In this document: piece after piece, positions 1-5,038 of the stretch
How the letters are laid out: every line of letters begins with the position of its first letter
Numbering within the stretch: position 1 is the stretch's first letter
Notes under the pieces: model-generated
Database searches by the model: none
The model's input: only the letters and a program-made list of their open reading frames with translations
What the model was told of the DNA's origin: nothing
Assembly: GCA_903864375.1 (NCBI GenBank)
Contig: CAIPFS010000060.1
Coordinates: 1-5,038 of the forward strand
DNA: 5,038 nucleotides
Direction: 5' to 3'
Source of the DNA: an uncultured Verrucomicrobiota bacterium
GTDB lineage: Bacteria > Verrucomicrobiota > Verrucomicrobiia > Limisphaerales > UBA9464
Program-made: the position numbers and the translations under genes

Positions 1-976
1 CTCCCGGATCGACAATTGTCACCACCCGGAACCCCTGCCTCCCCAGTCGTCGGATCATTTCACCGGGTTTTGGAAAGTCGGCACCAAAGGTGAACACCCG
101 GAAGGCGTCCATGTGATGGATGTCCAAATAGAGGGCGTCGCACGGCAATTTTCGGCGTCGAAATTCCCGGGCGATCCGCTCGAACTCCCGCCGGCTGGCG
201 TAGGAGTACCGGCATTGGTGAAAACCGAGACCCCAACGAGGCGGGAGCGGGATGCGCCCGGTCCATTCGGTGTAGCGTCCCACCACATCGGATACACCTG
301 GCCCGGCAAAGAGATAGAGGTCGATCGCTCCGGTGGACGCGGTCATTGTCCACTGGTCGAGGCGTTGGGCGCCCACATCCCAAAGCTGGCGTCCGGGATT
401 ATCCCAGAACAGACCTGCAGCCCGCCCATCCCGGAGCGAGAGGGCAAAGGGAATCGAGACATAGAGGGATGGAATTCCAGGGTAAATGGCCGGGGCCAAC
501 CCGAGCACATCGGTATTCCAGAAATCCCGACGGCGTCCCCGGAGGTTCCAGGAGCCGGTGTTCTCCCCCATTCCAAAGATCGACTCTCCGACGGCCAGGG
601 CCAACTCCACGGTGGCCTCCGAACCGGACGGGCCAGCCACAGGAGAAAGTGATTCAAAGACCGGCAGTCCAAAGGTATCCGTCAACCGCCAGGTACCGGT
701 GCGCAGCGACAGTCGGAAGGTGGCCACCGATGTGCGGGCTTCGAGGTAACCGCGATGAACCTGGAAATTAGCGATGCTTGACTCCAAGGGCTTTCCAACG
801 ACGGCAAAGGAACCATCACCGGGTCGCAAGGCATCAGGGACCACCCGGAATCGAAAGAGATCGGGTGCAAGGACCTCCAGAAACATCGCCCCGGGACCCC
901 GGCGGAGGCAGGCCGTGGATCTACCGAGTGACGCTACTTTCCAAACCGGGGCGACGCCTTTCTTCATATTCTCCAT
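1..976 (-). CDS. GH31 family alpha-glycosidase (alpha-glucosidase-like), 3' part beyond window
   Basis: One uninterrupted minus-strand frame of 325 codons runs off the left edge, so the protein is partial at its C-terminus. Residues about 15-235 look like the GH31 N-terminal beta-sandwich, including FGMGENTGSWNLRGRR at 134-149 and DFWNTD at 151-156. The catalytic barrel begins at about 243 with LPPRWGLGFHQCRYSY (244-259). It continues with YLDIHHMDAFRVFTFG (283-298), FPKPGEM (301-307) and GFRVVTIVDPG (315-325), all typical of the family. GH31 enzymes hydrolyse terminal alpha-linked glucose or xylose with retention. The nucleophile (WxDxxE region) and acid/base lie beyond the window, so activity and substrate cannot be judged. 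No signal peptide is visible, which suggests a cytoplasmic enzyme. The start is 22 bases after the HAD stop. A second ATG at 967 follows GGAG too closely to decide between them. The phosphatase neighbour suggests a role in intracellular alpha-glucan or oligosaccharide use (inference). Confidence 0.9.
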   Translation of the reverse strand, partial: MENMKKGVAPVWKVASLGRSTACLRRGPGAMFLEVLAPDLFRFRVVPDALRPGDGSFAVVGKPLESSIANFQVHRGYLEARTSVATFRLSLRTGTWRLTDTFGLPVFESLSPVAGPSGSEATVELALAVGESIFGMGENTGSWNLRGRRRDFWNTDVLGLAPAIYPGIPSLYVSIPFALSLRDGRAAGLFWDNPGRQLWDVGAQRLDQWTMTASTGAIDLYLFAGPGVSDVVGRYTEWTGRIPLPPRWGLGFHQCRYSYASRREFERIAREFRRRKLPCDALYLDIHHMDAFRVFTFGADFPKPGEMIRRLGRQGFRVVTIVDPG

Positions 977-998
977 GCCATCCCCCGGAGCCTGGGGA

Positions 999-1619
999 TC
1001 AACCGGGTCCGGTCCAACCAAAGACTTCTTCGACGGCCCGCCAGGTGACTTCCGGGTCCGAATGAACCACGCCCCGCCATTCGCGATCCCGTCCGGCCAG
1101 CACATTCTCAGGGCGGTCGTCCATATAGAACAATTCGCCGCCGGAGAACCCACTGAGCTGTTCCAAAGCCTCGTAAATCTCTTCCTGAGGCTTCATCGCC
1201 CTCGCTTCAAAGCTGAAGACATATTCATCAAAATCAGCCATGAACGGGTACTGAGCGTACATCCAACGAACCGCCAGTTCATTGGTATTACTGAAGATAT
1301 AGGTGGGAATCTTTCGACGTCGAAATTCCGCCAGCAGGGCCGTCATGCGGGGGATTTCTGTAAACATATCGGCGAATCCGGGTGCAAATTGATCGAACGA
1401 ACCCCGATATCCGGAACGAACCTGTACCTCGTGGTAGAATTTCTGGGAGGTCAACTGCCCGGTTTCGTAGCGATGAAGCAGAGGAGATTGATCGAGGAGT
1501 TCTCGGAACTGCGCCGGTGTCAAATTACTATCCGGGCTCAAATTGTTCGCGCTGCGCTGGAAATCGAAGTCGAGCAGCACCTTGCCAATATCGAAGACGG
1601 CCGCTTGGGGTGGGGGCAT
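999..1619 (-). CDS. HAD-superfamily hydrolase, YihX-like sugar-phosphate phosphatase
   Basis: A 206-residue soluble protein carrying all four HAD motifs. Motif I is VFDIGKVLLDFD, with the nucleophile Asp10. Motif II is SNTN (110-113), motif III is the Lys of AMKP (Lys143), and motif IV is DD (167-168). The alpha-helical cap lies between motifs I and II (about 20-90), as in subfamily IA. The overall pattern (DxGKV, HRYETG, FSNTNEL, MKPQEEIY, FYMDDRPENV) follows E. coli YihX, an alpha-D-glucose-1-phosphate phosphatase. The exact substrate here is an inference. Length is normal for the family. The ATG at 1619 is the first possible start, because an in-frame TAG lies four codons upstream. No Shine-Dalgarno site is visible. 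It starts 21 bases after the restored recR stop and ends 22 bases before the GH31 gene, so co-transcription is likely. Glucose-1-phosphate release would fit the GH31 neighbour. Other small phosphorylated metabolites are possible. Confidence 0.88.
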   Translation of the reverse strand: MPPPQAAVFDIGKVLLDFDFQRSANNLSPDSNLTPAQFRELLDQSPLLHRYETGQLTSQKFYHEVQVRSGYRGSFDQFAPGFADMFTEIPRMTALLAEFRRRKIPTYIFSNTNELAVRWMYAQYPFMADFDEYVFSFEARAMKPQEEIYEALEQLSGFSGGELFYMDDRPENVLAGRDREWRGVVHSDPEVTWRAVEEVFGWTGPG

Positions 1620-1640
1620 GGGATTGTTGGTCTAAAATTT

Positions 1641-2248
1641 TCACCCCGGGGACATTTCGCGGCGCCCCTCGAGGGCACGGCCCAGGGTCAATTCATCGGC
1701 GTACTCGAGGCCGCTGCCCACTGGAAGCCCCTGGGCAAGGCGCGTCACCTTGAGACCCGCGGCCCGCAACCGGCGCGCGAGGTAATGACTGGTGGCATCA
1801 CCTTCGACGTCTGAACCAAGGGCGAGAATGATTTCGGTGACTCCTCCGTGGACAATCTACGCTCCAGTTCGGCGATTCGGAGGTCTTCCGGCCCTATCCC
1901 CTGGGTTGGACTCAGCTTTCCGCCGAGGACGTGGTAACGTCCCTTGAACGAGCGGGATTTTTCGAAGCCAAAGATGTCGACAGGACGTTCGACGAGGCAA
2001 AGCACGGAACCGTCGCGGCTGGCGTCCGCACAGATTCCACACGGCTGGATTTCGGTTAACGCCCCGCACGTCTGGCAGGGGCCAACCAAGTTGCGCGCCC
2101 CCACCAGCACCGTGGCAAGATGCTCAACGAACTGCCGGTCGGTCTGAACGAGGTGGAGGGAAAGCCGCTCGGCGGACCGCGGACCAATGCCCGGCAATCG
2201 TCCAAGGGCAGCTGCCAATTGGACCAGAGGTGCAGGCAGGGCAGTCAC
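1641..2248 (-). CDS. recR: Recombination protein RecR, broken by a one-base frameshift
   Basis: RecR works with RecO (and RecF) to load RecA on single-stranded DNA at gaps. From a GTG start at 2248 the frame shows the helix-hairpin-helix LGRLPGIGPRSAERL (15-29). A four-cysteine zinc finger follows (Cys58, 61, 70, 73; CQTC, eight residues, CGIC). The Toprim domain starts with LCLVERPVDIFGFE (83-96) and continues with YHVLGGKLSP (105-114) and IGPEDLRI (118-125). After Thr134 this frame turns to nonsense and stops at 1745. Reading one base back, family sequence resumes: GGVTEIILALGSDVEGDAT, ARRLRAAGLKVTRLAQGLPV, then GLEYADELTLGRALEGRRE, with a TGA at 1643-1641. Inserting one G gives 202 residues, normal for RecR. 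The GTG start is forced by an in-frame TGA two codons upstream. No Shine-Dalgarno site precedes it. The gene begins 11 bases after ybaB. Whether this is a real mutation or a sequence error cannot be decided here. Confidence 0.93.
1841..1850 (-). other. Frameshift site in recR (apparent loss of one G)
   Basis: On the minus strand the codons TTG TCC ACG GAG GAG TCA leave the RecR frame. The sequence TCC ACG GGA GGA GTC would encode the expected STGGV and join the two halves exactly. The simplest event is loss of one base from a GGG run at the 1846/1847 junction. There is no X-XXY-YYZ slippery heptamer, so programmed slippage is not supported, although a purine-rich AGGAG lies right at the site. 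Confidence 0.85.
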
Positions 2249-2259
2249 GTCAGGTCAGG

Positions 2260-2571
2260 TCACATCAGACCGGGAATGCTGATCCCCTTGGTCACCGCGC
2301 TCATTTCCCGCTGGGACGTTTCCCGAGCCTGAGTGAGCGCTTGATTGACAGCGGTCAGCACCAGGTCCTCCAAAAAAGCCACATCCGACGGATTGACGGC
2401 CGCCGGGGCGATGGAAATGGAGGCGATCGTCTGGTCGCAGCGGGCGACCACCTTGACGGTGCCGCCGCCGGCAGTGCCCTCGACAGTCTTGAGGGCCAGG
2501 GATTGCTGAACCCGCGCCATCTCTTGTTCGAGACGGGCGGCCTGTTTCATGATCTTGCCAATGTTCGACAT
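2260..2571 (-). CDS. ybaB: YbaB/EbfC family nucleoid-associated protein
   Basis: A 103-residue protein matching the YbaB/EbfC family in length and layout. A long N-terminal helix begins MSNIGKIMKQAARLEQEM (1-18). Next comes a glycine-rich turn (GTAGGGTVKV, 32-41) leading into the beta-sheet. A second helix (PSDVAFLEDLVLTAVNQAL, 61-79) follows, and the tail ends SIPGLM. Family members form dimers that bind DNA with little sequence specificity and coat the nucleoid. The position between dnaX and recR is the classic one and strongly supports the call. The ATG at 2571 lies 29 bases after the dnaX stop. No Shine-Dalgarno site is visible in that gap, so translation may depend on coupling or another initiation mode. 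No unusual residues are seen. Confidence 0.95.
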   Translation of the reverse strand: MSNIGKIMKQAARLEQEMARVQQSLALKTVEGTAGGGTVKVVARCDQTIASISIAPAAVNPSDVAFLEDLVLTAVNQALTQARETSQREMSAVTKGISIPGLM

Positions 2572-2600
2572 GGAATTGGGGTAAAATGCAATGACCCGGC

Positions 2601-4484
2601 CTAGGTGGCAGCTGATGACTCACCCGGAGCCCGGACTTCGATTAATTGAGCGCGAAAAACCTCAATGGCCGCCCGGATGGCGGGGTCGTTCAGAAATTCC
2701 TCCTTGTTGAGGCGGACCGGTTGAGGCTTGGCCGGCTTGGGCTCGGGTGGCTTCGGTGCCGCGCGCTGGATCGGTGCGGCCTTCGGCACTTCGATGGGTG
2801 GTGGTGCGGCACCCTCCACCAGTCGAATTTCACCCCGGGGAAACCCACCCTGATGCAGATAAGCCCGCAGCTTGTTCAATTGGGAGGTCGCATTGAGCAG
2901 TTCATACTCCGCCAGGGGAAATTCCACCGAAAGAACTCCGGCCGCCCAGGACAGAGGGCGTCCGTGGGCCATTTGCGCCAGAAAAATCGGTTCCGTGGTG
3001 ATCTGTTGCAGCAGCGCGGACCAGACCGTGTCCGGGGAGACGTCGGCAATCGGTTGCGCAGGAGCAGCCACCGGTTTTTCCGGCAACGCCGGCTTCACCA
3101 CCACGGGATTAGGAACCGCCTCCGGAGCGGAGGGAGACGAAGAGGATCCCGCAGGAGGAGAAATCGTTTGAACGCGAGAGGGAGTGACCGGCGTTTCTGG
3201 AACGGAGGCCGTGAGGGGACCGGGGCCGGAATCCGGCCGGGGTTCCTCCACGGCCGACCGTACCACCGACTCTCGCGGGGCCGACGGGCTGGGAGCAATT
3301 GCAACTGCCGGACCCGGCCCGGCAGCCGGGGTTGAGGCGGGCGCAGCGGCCCGCAGCGCATTCAGCTGGCGAAGGACCACGTCCAGGCTGATGGCATTTC
3401 GAGCTTCGATCGCCTTGAGAAGGGCGACCTCAAGAAAGATGCGCTTGGATGGTGCGTCCCGCAGGTGGCTTTCCGCCTGGCTGAGGCTTTCAAGGACGCG
3501 GGTCAGCGACTCCACTTCGATGATGCGGGTCTGGGCCGCCAGGACTTCAAATTCAGATTCTGTTGCCTCCAGCAGGCTGCGATCCCCTTTGCTGATGTGG
3601 TACACCAGCAGATTTCGAAAATGATTGGAGACGTCGTTGAGCAGCCGGCCCAAATCCTTGCCACTACGGGCCAGTTCATCGAGGAGACGGAGGGCCACGC
3701 CGGGCTGCGAACCCAGGATGGCTCCGGGGAGATCGAGAAGCTGTCGTCGGGCCGCAAGGCCAAACATCGAAAGGACATCCGACTCCTCAATCCGGTTGCC
3801 GCAAAAGCTGATCAACTGGTCCAGCGTCGATTCCGCGTCCCGCATGCCTCCCTCCGCCCCGCGGGCAATGGCAAACAAGGCGGCATCATCCAGCGTGACT
3901 CCCTCCTGGGAGGCGATCCACGCGAGGTGCTTTGAAATCAAAGCGGCCGGGATGCGGCGCAGATCAAACCGCTGGCAACGGCTGAGGATGGTCACCAGGA
4001 CCTTCTCCGGGTCCGTTGTGGCGAACAGGAATTTGACGTGGGCGGGCGGTTCTTCCAGCGTTTTCAACAGGGCGTTGAAAGCCGCCGTCGAAAGCATGTG
4101 CACCTCGTCAATGATGTAAATCTTGTAGGTGCCCGAGGCGGGAGCAAAACGGGCGGTATCGCGTAATTCCCGAACCTGCTCGACCCCGTTGTTACTGGCC
4201 CCGTCAATTTCCAGGACATCCAGCGACCTGCCTTCGGTGATCTCGCGAACCCGGGGGTCATCCACCGAAAAATCGGCCTTGGGCCCGCCCGTGCAGTTCA
4301 GTGCCTTGGCAAAAATGCGGGCCAGGGTGGTTTTTCCGGTCCCACGGGGTCCGCAAAAGATGTAGCCATGGGCGATTCGGCCAGCCCGAATGGCGTTCAT
4401 GAGCGTGGTGGTGACATGTTCCTGCCCCACCACGTCCTCGAACCGCTGCGGCCGGTATTTCCGGGCTATGACCTGGTAGGACAT
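2601..4484 (-). CDS. dnaX: DNA polymerase III subunit gamma/tau
   Basis: A 627-residue clamp-loader ATPase that opens and loads the sliding clamp during replication. The start MSYQVIARKYRPQRFEDVVGQ is typical of the family. The AAA+ core has Walker A GPRGTGKT (45-52), Walker B IIDEVHML (124-131), sensor 1 ATTDPEK (155-161) and the SRC arginine-finger motif (168-170). A collar domain (about 245-365) follows. A Pro/Ala/Ser-rich linker (about 379-480) leads to a tau-type domain (DTVWSALLQQI at 484-494). The end, EEFLNDPAIRAAIEVF (595-610), is the usual C-terminal motif. In place of the four-cysteine zinc module only Cys64 remains. There is no run of six or more A on the coding strand, so an E. 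coli-type frameshift producing gamma is not supported. The ATG at 4484 lies 11 bases after a strong hairpin and has no Shine-Dalgarno site. It heads the dnaX-ybaB-recR block. Confidence 0.97.
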   Translation of the reverse strand: MSYQVIARKYRPQRFEDVVGQEHVTTTLMNAIRAGRIAHGYIFCGPRGTGKTTLARIFAKALNCTGGPKADFSVDDPRVREITEGRSLDVLEIDGASNNGVEQVRELRDTARFAPASGTYKIYIIDEVHMLSTAAFNALLKTLEEPPAHVKFLFATTDPEKVLVTILSRCQRFDLRRIPAALISKHLAWIASQEGVTLDDAALFAIARGAEGGMRDAESTLDQLISFCGNRIEESDVLSMFGLAARRQLLDLPGAILGSQPGVALRLLDELARSGKDLGRLLNDVSNHFRNLLVYHISKGDRSLLEATESEFEVLAAQTRIIEVESLTRVLESLSQAESHLRDAPSKRIFLEVALLKAIEARNAISLDVVLRQLNALRAAAPASTPAAGPGPAVAIAPSPSAPRESVVRSAVEEPRPDSGPGPLTASVPETPVTPSRVQTISPPAGSSSSPSAPEAVPNPVVVKPALPEKPVAAPAQPIADVSPDTVWSALLQQITTEPIFLAQMAHGRPLSWAAGVLSVEFPLAEYELLNATSQLNKLRAYLHQGGFPRGEIRLVEGAAPPPIEVPKAAPIQRAAPKPPEPKPAKPQPVRLNKEEFLNDPAIRAAIEVFRAQLIEVRAPGESSAAT

Positions 4485-4495
4485 CGGTTAACCAC

Positions 4496-4527
4496 GGAAG
4501 GCCGCCCCTGCGTAGGGCGGGCCTTCC
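4496..4527 (-). terminator. GC-rich hairpin between SRP RNA and dnaX (possible attenuator or partial terminator)
   Basis: On the minus strand GGAAGGCC and GCCC pair with GGGC and GGCCTTCC, giving 12 base pairs, one bulged C at 4519 and a 7-base loop. The T-run of a classic intrinsic terminator is missing: GTGGTTAACCG follows and then the dnaX ATG. It could partly terminate the SRP RNA transcript, protect or process its 3' end, or limit dnaX translation because it ends 11 bases before the start codon. The stem is seen directly; its function is inference. Confidence 0.5.
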
Positions 4528-4551
4528 CTTCAAACGTCGAAAATAGAAATA

Positions 4552-4640
4552 CCAGGGTGACCACGGCAGACGGGAGCCAGCTACCGTTGCTGTCTTCCGA
4601 CCCTGGCGGGGTTTGCAGGTCCGCGTTCCATGGGCCCTGG
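4552..4640 (-). ncRNA. ffs: Bacterial small signal recognition particle RNA (4.5S RNA)
   Basis: This is the RNA of the signal recognition particle, which binds Ffh and targets nascent membrane proteins. The diagnostic domain IV tip is present on the minus strand: AGG, stem GTC, tetraloop GGAA (4598-4595), stem GAC, then AGCAA. This forms the Ffh-binding loop. The arms fold into a long hairpin. CCAGGG (4640-4635) pairs with CCCTGG (4557-4552), CCATGG (4633-4628) with CCGTGG (4566-4561), and CGGAC (4623-4619) with GTCTG (4571-4567). About 89 bases fits the small type, which lacks the Alu domain. A T-rich stretch follows the last stem and may help end the transcript. Placement just upstream of dnaX is seen in other bacteria. 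The exact ends are inferred from the base pairing. Confidence 0.9.
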
Positions 4641-4647
4641 CAACGGC

Positions 4648-4676
4648 ATTTAGGAGAAGCGCGGCCCTGCGTGCAA
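4648..4676 (-). promoter_or_regulatory. Possible sigma-70-type promoter for the SRP RNA
   Basis: On the minus strand TTGCAC (4676-4671) and CTAAAT (4653-4648) are 17 bases apart. The second box ends seven bases before the inferred 5' end of the SRP RNA at 4640. Both hexamers match the consensus only partly, but their spacing and position are right. It would drive the RNA and, by read-through, dnaX. Confidence 0.4.
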
Positions 4677-4737
4677 GGGCAATGCGCGACAAAACAGTCC
4701 TCGACACCCGCGCTCACCCTCCCATCGGCAGCATGGG

Positions 4738-4766
4738 TTGCCGCCGGAACCGCCTCTGCCTATGCT
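4738..4766 (+). promoter_or_regulatory. Weak candidate promoter for the copper-binding lipoprotein gene
   Basis: TTGCCG (4738-4743) and TATGCT (4761-4766) are separated by exactly 17 bases. Transcription would begin near 4773, giving a very short leader before the ATG at 4780. That would exclude the in-frame ATG at 4762 as a start. Both boxes are imperfect and such matches arise by chance, so confidence is low. Confidence 0.25.
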
Positions 4767-4779
4767 TCCTCCATCGGTT

Positions 4780-5038
4780 ATGCGTCGATTCTTCCCCGTT
4801 TTCATCATCATCTTCGTCCTGGGATGCGGAGCCGGGTGCGATTCGACGCCCTCGCCCTCGTCCCCCAAGGTGGAGGCTCCCGGATCCATCACCAACTACC
4901 CCGGAGTCGGTGAAGTCAGAAGCCTGGGCGCCGATGGCAAAAGCGTGGTCGTGAAGCACGAGGCTTTCACCAATTTCATGGAGGCGATGACCATGCCATT
5001 CCCGGTGCACGATCCCAGGGAGCTCCAGGGCCTGAAGC
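4780..5038 (+). CDS. Putative lipoprotein with CusF-like copper-binding domain, 3' part beyond window
   Basis: An open plus-strand frame gives 86 codons before the right edge. It starts MRRFFPVFIIIFVLGC, a short basic N-terminus, a hydrophobic segment and a lipobox with Cys16, so a membrane-anchored, envelope-facing lipoprotein is expected. A Ser/Pro-rich spacer (21-30) follows. Residues about 40-86 resemble the CusF-type copper-binding domain: YPGVGEVRSLGADGKSVVVK, then HEAF and MEAMTMPFPV. Candidate copper ligands are His60, Met70 and Met72. The aromatic Trp of E. coli CusF is replaced by Met67, as in many domains that accompany SCO1/SenC copper chaperones. A downstream SCO-like domain is plausible but unseen. 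The ATG at 4780 is preferred because it gives a compact signal peptide; an in-frame ATG at 4762 adds six residues. No Shine-Dalgarno site is visible. The gene diverges from the SRP RNA-dnaX unit. Confidence 0.78.
   Translation, partial: MRRFFPVFIIIFVLGCGAGCDSTPSPSSPKVEAPGSITNYPGVGEVRSLGADGKSVVVKHEAFTNFMEAMTMPFPVHDPRELQGLK

Noticed and set aside
148..172. Near-identical 18-base stretch in the GH31 and HAD genes (around 148-172 and 1311-1337)
   Set aside because: Both encode EFRRRK by chance in unrelated proteins. There are no further copies and no flanking repeat structure.
113..652. Plus-strand open frame opposite the GH31 gene
   Set aside because: The minus strand carries clear GH31 motifs throughout; the plus frame is a shadow.
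1640..1653. Repeat TTTCACCCCGGGGA shared with about 2828-2841
   Set aside because: Only two short copies exist, one of them inside dnaX coding sequence. There is no pairing, spacing or mobile-element context.
774..1814. Long plus-strand open frame (346 codons) opposite the HAD, GH31 and recR genes
   Set aside because: It is antisense to well-supported coding sequence in three genes, has no recognisable family motifs, and arises from high G+C codon bias.
3070..3082. Possible programmed frameshift in dnaX at GGAAAAACC (also near 4331-4335)
   Set aside because: The A-run is only five long, codon pairing after a -1 slip would mismatch, and the 4331 copy encodes the Walker A Gly-Lys-Thr itself.
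2646..3335. Plus-strand open frame opposite the dnaX C-terminal half
   Set aside because: Arg/Gly-rich composition mirrors the Pro/Ala-rich linker of DnaX read backwards. It shows no domain and no start signal.

Overview
The window is a housekeeping locus from a GC-rich bacterium (roughly 60% G+C by eye). I favour the Verrucomicrobiota or a relative. This rests on the style of the DnaX protein (its zinc module has lost three cysteines), on the absence of recognisable Shine-Dalgarno sites at most starts, and on a GH31 glycosidase and a copper-binding lipoprotein next to replication genes. The assignment is an inference, not a proof.

Most of the window is one block read on the minus strand, from right to left. 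It begins with the small bacterial signal recognition particle RNA (about 4640-4552), with a possible promoter just upstream. A strong GC-rich hairpin (4527-4496) follows. Then come dnaX (4484-2601, clamp-loader tau/gamma subunit), a YbaB/EbfC-family nucleoid-associated protein gene (2571-2260), recR (2248-1641), a HAD-superfamily phosphatase of the YihX type (1619-999), and the first 325 codons of a GH31 alpha-glycosidase (976 to the left edge and beyond). The gaps between these five coding genes are only 29, 11, 21 and 22 bases, so they look like one operon. The dnaX-ybaB-recR core is a classic arrangement linking replication to recombinational repair. The two sugar-related genes at its tail are an uncommon extension.

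On the right, a divergent plus-strand gene starts at about 4780 and runs off the window. It encodes a lipoprotein with a CusF-like copper-binding domain, and such domains often precede or accompany SCO1/SenC-type copper chaperones.

The main anomaly is a one-base frameshift in recR near 1846. The N-terminal two thirds and the C-terminal third are both excellent RecR sequence, but in different frames. Restoring one G gives a normal 202-residue protein. I found no CRISPR array, insertion sequence, tRNA, rRNA or evidence for an undescribed defence or mobile system.
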